From the NCBI GenBank assembly GCA_963693315.1, contig OY856186.1, positions 284,724,492 to 284,788,491 of the forward strand: a stretch of DNA of 64,000 bases, given 5' to 3'. Under the pieces are notes generated by a model that saw nothing but the letters and a program-made list of their open reading frames with translations, was not told the DNA's origin and made no database searches. The position numbers and the translations under genes are program-made. Shown here in pieces: positions 49,288 to 61,357 of the stretch; within the stretch, counting starts at the first letter, position 1, and each line of letters begins with the position of its first letter. Source of the stretch: Diogma glabrata. Its lineage: Eukaryota; Arthropoda; Insecta; Diptera; Cylindrotomidae.

Positions 49288-50145
49288 TAGTCCCTGGGCC
49301 TTCACCTACATAATTTTGTGATTACCACATATTTTATACTTCGTAAGACGCTTGTCCTGACGAGTCCTACAACTTTTTTATCTGCCATTTTCCCTTGATT
49401 CGGCCGCTTTTTACCTCGGGAAACTCCGAAACATGGGGATTTCCGGGGGTCTTGTATATTTATTACCATAATTTTGTTATTTATTATAGGGGGTGGAAAT
49501 TTGTTTTAGAAAACGAGGGTAAATTTGTCCGACAAAAATTGTCTGCTTTTGTCGAGTCCGACAACTCAAACTGGTCAAAATACCAGGGTATTGAAAATCA
49601 AACACCACAAATCTAGTTTTCACGGGATTGTTTAGCAAAAGTTAGTGAAATTGAAGGGTCATATTGTCCGACAAATTTTCGGCCGCGTTTTTTCAGTCCG
49701 ACGACTGGAAGTCGGAATTCTGGCGGGTAGTGTTTATTGATTACCACATGTCTAATTTTTTTTTTTTATAGTTTTAATTAATATTATTTTACTCTGATAC
49801 AATTGTCCGACAAATTAGTGACCGCTAACTATCGAAAAATGTCATAATTTCAAACACGATAGCGTACGCTCAATATCATCATCCACGATATATCAACATT
49901 AGTCAATAATTTTAGATATTTGTTCTTAAATATTATAAATTGATAAAAATTATATATAATAATAAAAAATTATTAAACAATTTCGTAATAATTTAATGAA
50001 ATCATTATAATAATCAAACTGTAGTCATTACTATGTAGATTTTTAAACGTATCTCAGTAACCTATTGGTTTAACTTTTAAACGTATTTCAGTAACCCATT
50101 GTGGTTTAATTTATATTATTGTTAATTGTAATTCAAATTATAATT

Positions 50146-50586
<441 letters not shown>

Positions 50587-50673
50587 CTCATCATTGTAAA
50601 TCACCTTGTTGAACACCAGATGTTATATCAAAAGAATCAAAAACTGACTGATTACTATTCTACAATTTGATCC

Positions 50674-51060
50674 CTATGTTGTGAGTTTACCCAGAGAAAC
50701 AAGATTCTCTCGGATACCAAGAAATATGATCGGAGATAAAATAATATCATATGCTTTCTTGAAATCAACGTAAAGCTGATGAATGCTGATGTTAATCACC
50801 CAATATTTTTCAAGAATCATCCTTAAGGTAAAACATTGATCTGCGGTTGGGACGAAAACAACACTGATAGTCACCGATGATAGATTCGGCGAACGGAATG
50901 AGTCTAGCAAGTACGATATTAGCTAGTATTTTATATGCAGTGTTCATCAGTGCGACTCCATGATAATAAGCACACTTTAGGCGGCCACATTTCTTGTGTT
51001 GCTTGTTATTTTCCATTCAGCAGGTTGTTTTGTTGGTCCCAGATTGTAAGACAACGATTA
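50674..51060 (-). pseudogene. RTE-like LINE reverse transcriptase fragment
   Basis: The minus strand gives NTAYKILANIVLARLIPFAE and IGDYQCCFRPNRRS, then in the next frame RMILEKYWVINISIHQLYVD with FKKAYD. These are the first palm motifs of the same RT type as 10249-10581 (GEYQCGFRRGRG, FIDFRQAYDSL). It lies inside the 2.8-kb TIR element. Confidence 0.7.
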
Positions 51061-52073
51061 AAAATATCGGTCGTATATATACTACTTTTCCGTTCTCGCG
51101 GCGAGTAAAAGTATCATTTATATTTATATACTCTATCGGCGCATATGGTTTTAAATCTGGTAAATAGAAAAAATGGTAATATTTTTTTCTTGTTAAAATT
51201 GGCGCATATTTTTAATCCTTCTCAATCTTTTTAATTAAAATTGTGTAAATAACCTTTTCAACTGGTTAATGTTCCTTAAATTTTTAAAATTAATATGAGA
51301 ACATGTTTTACATCGTTTTTTGGGTACATGCTCCTTTTTTATAATTGTTCTATTTACAAAAATTTTCTAATTTTCTTTATACAGTGCCATCTGTAAACAC
51401 TGTTTCATTAAAAAATGTTACTTCATAAATGTATACATTAAATTTGTTCATAAATATTAGCAAATTTAACAAAGAAACAAAAATAATCGTTCTCCTGAAA
51501 TATTTTTCTCATTTTCTTGTCGGACTGGCCGAACGCGGCTATATTTTTGTCGGACAACTCGATTTTTTATAATAGCAAATGGTTTTTTATCGTGTTTCAT
51601 TTTTGTCCGACATGTGGTAATCAATAAACACTACCCCGCCAGAATTCCGACTTCCAGTAGTCGGACTGAAAGAACGCGGCCGAAAATTCGTCGGACAATA
51701 TGACCCTTCAATTTCACTAACTTTTGTTAAACAATCCTGTGAAAACTATTTTTGTGGTGTTTGATTTTCAATACCCTGGTATTTTGACCAGTTTGAGTTG
51801 TCGGACTCGACAAAAGCAGACAATTTTTTGTCGGACAAATTTACCCTCGTTTTCTAAAACAAATTTCCACCCCCTATAATAAATAACAAAATTATGGTAA
51901 TAAATATACAAGACCCCGGGAAATCCCCATGTTTCGGAGTTTCCCGAGGGAAAAAGCGGCCGAATCAAGGAAAATGGCAGATAAAAGATGTAGGACTCGT
52001 CAGGGACAAGCGTCTTACGAAGTATAAAATATGTGGTAATCACAAAATTATGTAGGTGAAGGCCCAGGGACTA

Positions 52074-52555
52074 ATTGTTTATTTCGCCACACTATTGGTT
52101 GTGTATTTGTAAACTGAGATCCAAATACATATTTTTTACAAACTTTTATACCGCATAAACAAAACATTTCCTATCTAGCGCATCAATCTCATATTTTTAA
52201 GTGATGTCATTCGGTGGAGAAATATCATTTTCATTCATAACCACTTTTAAAGCGAAAAGGCAAATTTATCATAAGGCGCGCCTGCCTTATGTTCCGTTGC
52301 AAAAATTGCATCGTTTAAAAACAACGATTCAGTGTGTTTGAAGGACATAGCTTTAGCTCTTGCCTCGTCCTGAAATCTGCGACATTGCTACAAGGTGAAA
52401 GAACTGCTCATTCTACTTTGAAATTACAATGTCTACTACGTATAACATTTTCAAAGCATCCAAGAAAAGTGTTGCTGAAATGAAAACTTAGTGTTTGGAA
52501 TGAATGCATAATATAACCAACGGAAACGTTTTAACATCTCATCACTAAGGAATGC
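52074..52555. other. Stretch with no recognised gene
   Basis: Includes GGCGCGCC near 52278. No supportable coding or repeat identity. Confidence 0.4.
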
Positions 52556-52559
52556 TGAA

Positions 52560-53876
52560 AGTTGAAACTGAAGAGAGATATCAAAACCATATTGCCGAAA
52601 CATTAGAGAACTCAGAAACCATTAATGGAGACGTCGATAAGTCATGGTATTTACTCAAATATGCTGTTTTAAGCGCAGCTGAGGGAACACTTTGCTGACC
52701 AGAAAACCACACCCAGAAACTCTGGACGAATCAAGCATGTCTTGACGCTGTTCAGTACAAAAGATATTGCTATCTGAAATGTTTACAAGGACGCTACACC
52801 AGGTCCATGAAGGAGAACTATAAACTGGCAAGGCAAGCCGTTACAAAGCTTTATAAACAAACGAAAAGAGTCAATCGCGTAACTTCTGTCAACAGGTTAA
52901 AACCTTAAAGAAGGGACCGCAAACTATACAGATCGACAGCTATTCAAAAGGAAGATGGGCAGCTACAAGTGGACCTTAAAATATTTTAGAAACTTGGGTC
53001 GCTTATTTTGAGAATCTTCTCAACTTATGTGACCAGCAACAAGTCGGGCGACAAGCAAAGCGTATTCGTGCGTCAAAGGTATATGTAGACGAACCCAGCA
53101 AAGAGGAATTGGAAGCGGCGCTGTCAAAATTAAAACGCAATAAGGCACCTGGTATCAACTATATAACATCCGAAATGATTGTACGTGGTAGTGAAACTCT
53201 ATCTTCAAGATTGTTGCAACTTGCTCAAATGATCTGGAGGACTGAAACCATGCCACAAGACTGAAACTCAGCTATGCTGATACCAATCCATAAAAATGAT
53301 AATTGCTTACAATGTGCAAACTACAGAGGAATCACTCTCCTCTGCACAGCATTGAGCATAAAGATCTTTTCCTAAATTTTGCATCCCAAAATCAATCCTT
53401 TTGCTGAACAACTGTTTGGGGAATATCAGTGTGGTTTCGGGCAAGAGACTCTATGGTCTGTTCTAGTATCAGTGGGCATCCCTGGTAAACTGGTATCACT
53501 ATGCAAAATGACAGTACAGAACTTTAAATGCTGTGTACGAGTAGAGAACGAAATATCAAAGTTTTTTAAAGTCGACTCTGATACAAACTCAGTACAGATG
53601 ATCGTTTACGCTGATGATGATGTTGTCATCCTCGAACGAAGTGAAGCTGTTATGAGTGAGACTCAAGCTATACAAGACATGGATTAGACCTGTTGTGATG
53701 TATGGGTCACAAACGTGGAACCTTACAAAAAATGACGAATCGCATTTATCTGTATTTGAGCGTAAGATCCTGCGCCACATTTTTGGTCCACTTAAGACAG
53801 ACGATGGAGAGTACAGAACCCGATATAACTTTGAGATCAGAGACCTTCTTGAGGATCCTGATATAATAGATTGTAT
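52560..53876 (+). pseudogene. RTE-like LINE, copy 2, 5' part, with internal deletion
   Basis: The linker reads NSETINGDVDKSWYLLKYAV, YKRYCYLKCLQGRYTRSMKE and ARQAVTKLYKQTKRVNRV. It is followed by the region homologous to 9970-10300 at DNA level (CGGGCGACAAGCAAAGC, CAAAATTAAAACGCAATAAG). The RT is collapsed: GEYQCGF runs straight into QETLWSVLVSVGIPGK, deleting the FRRGRG and FIDFRQAYD section. The YADD box reads YADDDVVI. A second deletion joins this to the thumb (WIRPVVMYGSQTWNLTKNDE). The element is then cut at 53877 by an insertion and resumes at 55132. Confidence 0.8.
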
Positions 53877-53966
53877 CCCAAGTAGCATTTTTGTCTTTGA
53901 TTTTAAAATTATAACATAAGAATGTTGTATAATCCCTCTATAGAAATAGTTAATGTAGCAAAAACA

Positions 53967-54343
53967 TTTTTTTTTGTGGCGTTCATGCTCCATGTAGGAG
54001 CGTTGCCAAGCTAACCAGTTTCGAATATTCACTACGGTCATTCGCAGCGACATGATTACCATGGCAGCCGATTTTTTAAGGCCGTTTATTACGTCCGTCT
54101 CTCATTGCAGTCGTGGTTTACCTCGCGGTCGCTCACTCCCTGGAGTACTAACGTACATTTTTTTAAAATCATTCTATACTGTGAATCGGCTCATAGAACA
54201 TGTCCAAACCAAGCAATCCTGTTGGAACGGATACAACCTATAAGTTATATCGCGTTCTGTACTCTCCATCGCCTGTCTTAAGTGGACCAAAAATGTAGCG
54301 TAGGATCTTGCGCTCAAATACAGATAAATGTGATGTGAATTTA
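53967..54343 (-). mobile_element. 5'-truncated RTE 3' end, inverted inside the TIR insertion
   Basis: The minus strand reads FERKILRYIFGPLK-type coding, then AGTGAGCGACCGCGAGGTA, CTACATGGAGCATGAACGCC and an A-run. This is the same 3' end as 11400-11585. It is a later LINE insertion or was carried with the element. Confidence 0.8.
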
Positions 54344-54440
54344 AATACAAAAACTAGAGTTGGTTTAAATTGATTGATTTTCTAAATTTGTTCACTCTAC
54401 AATTACAGCAATAATAAATCCAATGTTATTGGTATGATGA

Positions 54441-54535
54441 TAGCGATAGTGGTATAGTGATATTATAAAAATAATGATAGTGGTATAGTGATATTATAAA
54501 AATAATGATAGTGGTATTATATAAAAATATATTTA
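54441..54535 (+). repeat. Tandem repeat, about 36-bp unit
   Basis: GATAGTGGTATAGTGATATT and ATAAAAATAAT are repeated about two and a half times. Confidence 0.8.
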
Positions 54536-55131
54536 AATAAATTCATAAAAATCTTGAATGCAACAAAAATGGGGATTGATATGATTCTGTTTTTTCGAAG
54601 TCATCACATACTACCGTTTACAATAGTGAGCAACGCGTTGGCTTGTCAATATGTAGGAACCGAGGTCGATTCCCATAGATAGATAGATAGATGGTGATCA
54701 AATTTGAATATAAAATAAATTTAAAAATTAGAAACTTATAGATACATATTTAACAGATAATATAATATATAGTGTTTAGGAATAACAAATTTTATATAAA
54801 TAACAAATTTTCGTGTTTACATTTTGCAGCATTTTTCTTTTTGTTTTCCCTCTATTACTCTGTAAGTTGTGCTATACTACTTCAATAAATATTAAAGAGA
54901 AATTGTAGCATCAAACTCCTCGACAAATTCTCGTTAAATGGTATCAAAAATGTTTATACAAGCAAAAAAACATATTGAGTAAGGTCTTATACAATTGATA
55001 TTTTTCGCCTTTTCATGCTGTATAAAGTTTGAATACATATATTTAGCAGTGTTTTATATCATCGACTGCCTCGATTAGAACACTCTTTAAATGTTTACAA
55101 CCTATTTAAGGAAATCAAATTGCTACTTGGG

Positions 55132-55410
55132 ATGCAGTCTAATAGGATCGCTTGGGTTGGGCATGTTCTATGAGCCGATTCACAGTATAGAATGAATAAA
55201 ACAAAATGTAAGTTAGTATCCCAGGGAGTGGGTGACCGCGAGGTAGACCACGACTACAATGGGAGACGGACGTAATAAACGACTATAAAAAAATCGACTG
55301 TCATGGTAATTATGTCGCTGTTGCGAATGACCGTGGTGAATATTCGAAGCTGATTAGCTTTGCAACGCTCCTACATGGAAATTAAACGCCACAAAAATAA
55401 TAAAATTTCA
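55132..55410 (+). pseudogene. RTE-like LINE, copy 2, 3' end
   Basis: It continues the element cut at 53876: TCTAATAGGATCGCTTGGG, GGGTGACCGCGAGGTAGACC, TAATTATGTCGCTGTTGCGA and CGCTCCTACATGGA, ending AAACGCCACAAAAATAATAA. Confidence 0.8.
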
Positions 55411-55569
55411 TATGCAAAACATAGAATAACAGAAATTTTCGATAGAATATTTTACTGAATATACACCAATATAGGGCTTAAATTGTAATTCACTAGACTA
55501 AAATTGAATAGATTTTTGAATTTGGATTGTTTGTGTGCAATAAGATTTCAGCATCATAATTAGTAACAG

Positions 55570-56480
55570 ACTAAATTAGCTAAGTGTTGATATCCCCTTT
55601 CTATTTTTAATTTATATCAACGAACTGTTGAAAATCACCAGTAAGCCAATAAATAGTTTGGCAGACGACAGTCATTCGTTCTCCTATCTTCAAAGGGTAA
55701 AATGCACAAACGAATAAATCTCGCGGAGAGACGTTGCCATAAGTGTAAGCACGGACCTAGAAAAAGTCGTCGATTGGGGTGACAAAAATTTGGTCAATTT
55801 TAATTTCACCAAAACACAGCTATTGATTGTTTCTAGATCAAAGACAGAATTCCCCAATGATATTTCAATTAGCATGTGTAACGAACAAATAGATGAATGT
55901 GAAAGCGTTCGTTTATTGGGAGTCACAATTTCCAATGACCTACTGTGGAACGATCATAAAATGGCAAAAGTTACATATTCATCCTTGTATAGAGTACTGT
56001 TAAGTTTGGGGCGCTGCATCTGTTTTCAGCTCTTTTGGACTCCGTCTAAAAGCGTGCTATGCGAATTGATGATGATTGATATTCAACATCAAATCGCGAT
56101 TCCCTACAACATCGTCGCACTGTTATTTTGATCTCGTTGTTTTTTATAAATATCGTCACCATCATATCATAACATATTTTCTTACAAACATATTCTTTTC
56201 TCCGTTTTCCCCACGTCAATCGGTTTGTGCAAACAGCCAAACTGTTGAGATCACTCACTGTCATAGTGACAAAATGCAGACATTTCTCTGTCCGTACATC
56301 GTACAAATGGAATGCTTTGCCCGAATCAATAATCTCGGAGGCGTTCAATTCACAAAAGTTTAAAAAAGCGTTCATCAACATCTCAGAGCGCATGTTGTTG
56401 TGGGACCTAGGTCTTAAAAGGTATCTATGTGTTGTGACACATATTGTAATTTCTATAACACAACAATTATAAAAAAAAAC
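55570..56480 (+). pseudogene. Jockey/CR1-type LINE, RT palm to 3' end, with the tail shared by family A
   Basis: It reads FLIYINELLKI and LADDSHSFSYL (degraded FADDxx active-site box), STDLEKVVDWGDKNLVNFNF, KTQLLIVSRSKTEFPNDISI and VRLLGVTISNDLLWNDH. After a deletion come FFSPFSPRQSVCANSQTV and KWNALPESI followed by EAFNSQKFKKAFI, the standard C-terminus. Stops and frame changes break it. The non-coding end is ACCTAGGTCTTAAAAGGTAT, GTGTTGTGACACATATTGT, CTATAACACAACA and an A-run. Confidence 0.8.
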
Positions 56481-56863
56481 AATTCTCAAAACAAATTACT
56501 CTAATGTTAGAACTTTTGTGAAAAAAAACAAAATTTAATCTGTAACGGAAAATTTTTCAAAAAACATCTCTTATGGTGCTATTCCACACGACTTAAATTC
56601 AGCTCCCATAATCAATTTTGCAGTTCCATAATCTGAAAAGTTGATGAAAAATATTTTGTATGAGAAAAAGAGGATAGCATGCGCGAGATAGATATACAAA
56701 CTACAAGAAAAGTTAGCTGATAGCAACTGACTTTTTGAAAAATTATTTGGTTTACCAATTAACTGCTAGAAAATTGTCAGATGATTTCATCTGTAAATTC
56801 AACCGGTTTAAAACCGATTATCACATTAATTGATTTTCATATTCAAATTATAATAAAAATTAT
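56481..56863. other. Stretch with no recognised feature
   Basis: AT-rich, no coding signal. Confidence 0.45.
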
Positions 56864-57579
56864 TGTTACGATTACAAAATAATTTAGACGATTACAGAAA
56901 AATCTAGACGATTACGGTCACTTCCAGGAAAATCAAATCAATAAAATACTACAACAAATTAATGAAATGAATATTGTTGTTGTTGTCTTCTTCTTAGAAT
57001 TAGGGTCAACATAAACGATTTTATGAATCAAATCAACATAACGTAAAATAACCGAATATTCTAATATTTTCTCAAGGTTTCTGGAAAGTGACGTCGAATT
57101 ATCTAGAAGTATTGCAGAAGTATAAGAAAATTACCTCTTGTAGTTTATAATTAGTTTTATTTTAAACGTGTGACGGTGAAGTTAAAATTATAAAAGTGAT
57201 ATTTAAAATTAGTTTTTTTTGTAAATAAAGTTATAAGTGTTATTGTGTAGAAATATTTTGTGTATTATTTTGAACGTTGTGAACTGGAAATTTCTACAAT
57301 AAACCATTGGAGTTCTGAAGCTGTTGAAAGAATATTCTAGTTAGGAATATTGTTTGCTGTATTGTTTTCCTATTGTTGTGGAACAATTAAGTTGATGAAT
57401 ACTTAATAAAACCTGGTGGTTGTGCTTACTAATCAGTGATCGAACTCAGAAAGAGATTGGGAATTGCGTTTATCGAATTGTGAGTTAGGCCAATAACTCA
57501 TATCAATATTATCAATTACTTGCAAATAGTAATTTTAAGTTCACCAATCAATTCGAAGTAAGGTTGGAAAAACGTAACA
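56864..57579 (+). mobile_element. Solo LTR with 4-bp target duplication and a 58-bp insert
   Basis: It begins TGTTACGATTAC and ends AAAACGTAACA. The direct repeat TTAT lies on both sides (56860-56863 and 57580-57583). It is the same family as the LTRs at 45087 and 16816. About 58 extra bases (57494-57551, TAACTCATATCAATATTATC onward) interrupt the sequence GGCCAATTCGAAG near the end. Confidence 0.88.
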
Positions 57580-57583
57580 TTAT

Positions 57584-59214
57584 ATTATATTAGGTATAAA
57601 ATGATTAAATACATATTTTCAAGATTTGAATGTGAAGGTTTTACGTTTTCTTTACGTATTTTCGACTCACATTTTTTTTTCAAATCTTCTTAAATCTTAG
57701 CGCATTTTCTTATTGTACAAGCTACAAAAATTGCTCTATAAATATTGGTCGCCATTTTGTTGTTTCATTTACTTTTACATTATATAGTTTATTTACAGTT
57801 TGTATACCACTAGTTTAGATATAATCGATTATATAATATAATGTTGATACTAAATAACTAATGAGTAAGGATTTTTTTAGAAATTGTTGTTTAAAAATTA
57901 TTATAAAACTGTTTTTATTTTCTTGCAGTTTTTGATCTTTTCGCCATCTACAGTTAAAAAAAATAAATACTATCATTTGAAAATTTGATGATAGCAACTG
58001 AATTTAATTTGTGCGTAATAGCACCACTAAATATCATAGTTTGTTTGTATGAACGAAACACAAAATTTTAGCCAGTAAAAAATTATTGCCAAAAATCTTG
58101 TCAATCGCAATTCGCATGTCCTATTGTTTTTAGTTTGTAAATATTAAATAATAAAAACAAAATTTAATCCCAATCAACCACATTTTTCATCACCTATATA
58201 AATATAACCATTCTCAAAAAATCAACAAAGAAATATTTTTTCTTTTAAAAAAAACACTAATAAAACTTTTAAATCTATCAAAAATTAATCTTACTTTAAA
58301 AACCGACCGACTTCACCCAAAAAAAAATTTGCATGAAAAAAATAATCACTTAGATATTTATTACAAAAGTTTATGATCTTAAAGAAGAAAACATTTCGGA
58401 TGGGAGGAGCAAAATAATTAAAAAAAACAATACAAAACAACCAAAAAAGTAATAATTATCATATTTTTCGCATTTATGTCAACAAAAAACGTAGTATCTA
58501 TTGAGTTATTTTACCTATAAACAATTCAATTTTCAGACAAATAGTTACCAAAATTACCAGACAAAAATAAGACATTGTTGTGTTTAGTTTAAACTTTAAA
58601 TACCTACTCGATTGTGTTCGCCATTTTATAAACCAAATAAGATTTCATTTTAACATATGAATGTTTTTTTATGATTTTTTTTTTATATGAAAATTGAAAG
58701 TCCATTTTTTTAACAAATAAAACAATTATTTTGTTTGTCCCTAATAAAATGAAAATTATGAATAGGAAATTTATGTTTAGGTATTTATTTAATGTTAAAT
58801 TTTTTTTCACCTCTCTTAATCTATGTGTAAATTATAGGTTGAATAGAAAACAAAACAAAAATTGATGTTTATACTATCATTTGTGTTAATGCAATGGCGG
58901 TGTTTTCTTTAATTTAAAAAAATTATTTGACACTATCGTTCGCAATTGCAGAGTATTGAAATATTTATAAAAGTATTTAAAAGTTTACTAATTTTTTTAT
59001 TCGTTTATAATTCTTAAAAATGCAAGTCCTTCATCTTAGAGAAAAGCGTCTCCTTTTTTTCTATAATGCATCCATTTCTATCCACCAATGGAGTATAATA
59101 TTTTAATTCTAAAAAATTCATTTTAGATATTTTTTAGGAGTTATTTTATTAAACGGTTGTTATATAGCTGTAAATATATTATATAAAAACACAATAATTA
59201 CTTATAAAAAACGT
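57584..59214. other. 1.6-kb stretch with no recognised gene
   Basis: Very AT-rich. Open frames on the minus strand (57815-57997, 58604-58810) are low-complexity and have no motif. Confidence 0.45.
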
Positions 59215-59575
59215 CAGCCCATGCTAGTGACATACGACTTAAACGTGAGATATCATATCCGCACTGTCAATAGCAAAGAGATATCACTAGCCAAGGTGAT
59301 GTCTTAGGTGTGCTGACGGATTAACGGAAACACGCTCAATTTTAGCTGTGAAATTTTCCTTAATGATACCACACTATTTCTTGCACGAATAAATGAACGA
59401 CGATATACGAACATATGAATAATCAATAACTATGTATGTATTATGTAAGCTTGAAGAAGACAGTATGCGTTAATTGACCAAGGAATATGCCACTAGCTGC
59501 ACTATTGGTAACCCAATTATAGTTTTGTCGTGCAAATTTTAAAACAAATTTGCTTTCTATCTTTTACTAACCGCC
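59215..59575 (+). mobile_element. SINE-like family A, copy without 3' tail
   Basis: GTGACATACGACTTAAACGT, GAGATATCACTAGCCAAGGT, CTCAATTTTAGCTGTGAAAT, ATGCCACTAGCTGCACTATT and AACAAATTTGCTTTCTATC keep the family order. The copy stops before the GGCCTATGTCAT block. Confidence 0.65.
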
Positions 59576-60045
59576 CGGTCGGTTTTTGACATCGGAATAT
59601 TTTTGATATCTTTACGTTTCAAGACTTTCTGAAACTATTTAGGCTATTTTAAACTGGCAGTCTGTATATGAGGAGGTCAACACCAAAACGATACATTTCC
59701 ATTGTTAATGATTTTACACAATTTGAGAAAACGTGATTACACTATTAATGTCTTAAGCAAGCTCTATTTCACAAAGGGGAAAAACAATCCTTGTGTAAGC
59801 ATAAATAAATTAGGTCAGTCATATTATGATTCCAAAGGCATGATAATTATATATATAAAAAAAAGGTTACGTTTTGGTGCAACCAATTGGTAATGTGGCG
59901 TTTTGGTGAGACCATTGTAGAAATGTAACTTTTTGACTATGACCTACTACTTCTATTACCATTGTAGAAAATACGTTATTTTAAAATTACGACAAATGTC
60001 ACTTTTTGATATGAATAGAAAAAGAAGTTTTAGAGATATTATTTA
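59576..60045. other. Stretch with no recognised gene
   Basis: The motif GTTACGTTTTGGTG(C)AACCA is partly repeated (59865-59920) and faintly echoed near 61280. The meaning is unclear. Confidence 0.35.
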
Positions 60046-61202
60046 TTTATTAGAAAAACTTATATTCTAAGAGCACATTCTTCTTCGCAACAATCACAAA
60101 TTTCCACAAGATCAGTTTGGAACTGTTCAATTCCAGGAGTTGGCCGCTCTCCGTCCAACAGCGTTATGAAGAATTCTAAATCTTCAAAATCTCTCACCAT
60201 ACTGTTTCACCAGCAAATTAGTTATATCTTTCTTTTTCTCGTTTGAAACTTTCTTCCCTAAGGCAATCATTTGCATTGTTGTTAGAAACAGTTTCCCTCT
60301 CTTTAAGTAGGATATGTACTTTTCATCACTTTCATATATGAAGTTTTCAAAACTTTTTAGCAAGTATTGACGGCAATTTTGAGATCTTTTAAAAATGCAC
60401 GCTTCATATTTTGTATACCATTTATCGGTTTTAATAATTGACCTAATGCCTTAATATCATACAAATGCCAATCATTTCCTAAAATCTTTACATGGCCATG
60501 TTTGGAATAAATTCAATAATACTCTTCTTTTTTTGTAATACTTGCCACTTTTCTGAAGTATTTTTCGATGCGGGCAAAGACTCGATCGACCGGTAAAAAG
60601 CTATGTCATCTAACTGGGAAATATAGCTTAATATTTTAAAGGAATGACGGTGCTTTGTGTAGGAGCCAAAACATCAAGCTGGGAAGTAAATGTTGATTTT
60701 TGTTTTGACCCCCACAGCCATTGCAAAAAAAATCTCAATGTTTCTATACATCTTCAAATTCAGTATTCTCCAGATGATTGAGCAATGCTGAACTAACACA
60801 CACTGATCCACGGCCAGCTTAACTCCAGTGGTAAAACGTTGGGTATTTAGTATCCCTTGTAGCGACACACATTGTATAAAAACTTAGTTGTCTTAAATAA
60901 AATGCATCCCCTATCGGAGATTTAGGTAATGGCTGTACCTGTTTCAGGTCAAAGCACAGTGTTAGTGATTTTGGCACATCTGTTTTAAGTAATTTATAAA
61001 ACGTGATCGCTTTTAATTTATGTATCCTATGCTTAGTTCTGTATTCTTGTTTCTTCATATAATCTGTCTCTGCTTTTATTTTGTTTTTCAGCATGAAACA
61101 AGTCGAACAAAAGATCAGATGCGGGAGTAGAAAATCATAATTATTTATGGGTTTAAAACTAAAATAAAAATATTTCCGTGTTGTTGTTACCGATAATGGC
61201 AA
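60046..61202 (-). pseudogene. Decayed gene of an insect transposon-type uncharacterised protein family
   Basis: The first frame (61202-60819) reads KAETDYMKKQEYRTKHRIHK, LTLCFDLKQVQPLPKSPIGD and AFYLRQLSFYTMCVATRDTK. The next frame (60868-60674) has an overlapping continuation ending IFFAMAVGVKTKINIYFPA. Further fragments include YRSIESLPASKNTSEKW, KKKSIIEFIPNMAM and, near the end, WWNSMVRDFEDLEFFITLL. The arrangement (FDLQQVxxLP, FYxRQLxxYN, then a basic middle) recalls a family of insect proteins of unknown function seen in many copies and probably transposon-borne. I cannot name it. Multiple stops make it non-functional. The plus-strand Tc1 element lies 156 bases upstream of it. Confidence 0.55.
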
Positions 61203-61357
61203 AGTATGTAAAAATATGGTAGAAAATATTACGATTGGTTGTGACTAAGAGCATGTAATATTAACCAGTAAAAATGTTACCTTTTGTTGTAACTCTCCGA
61301 TATCATAGCGATTGCAATTTCAGTCGAATTTTCGATATAATTCTGTAATTGGATCTA

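Larger units (their letters stand above)
53877..55131. mobile_element. 1255-bp TIR-bounded insertion inside the RTE LINE
   Basis: The termini CCCAAGTAGCATTTTTG and (complement of the right end) CCCAAGTAGCAATTTG are inverted repeats. The LINE reads ...TTGTAT before and ATGCAGTCTAATAGG after, where copy 1 has TTGTATCCATTCTAATAGG, so only AT is duplicated. The interior contains an inverted 5'-truncated RTE fragment and a short tandem repeat. No transposase frame is seen. The superfamily is unknown. Confidence 0.65.

Noticed and set aside
56046..56489. 147-codon minus-strand frame
   Set aside because: It is opposite a LINE C-terminus whose plus-strand motifs (KWNALPESI) are recognisable.
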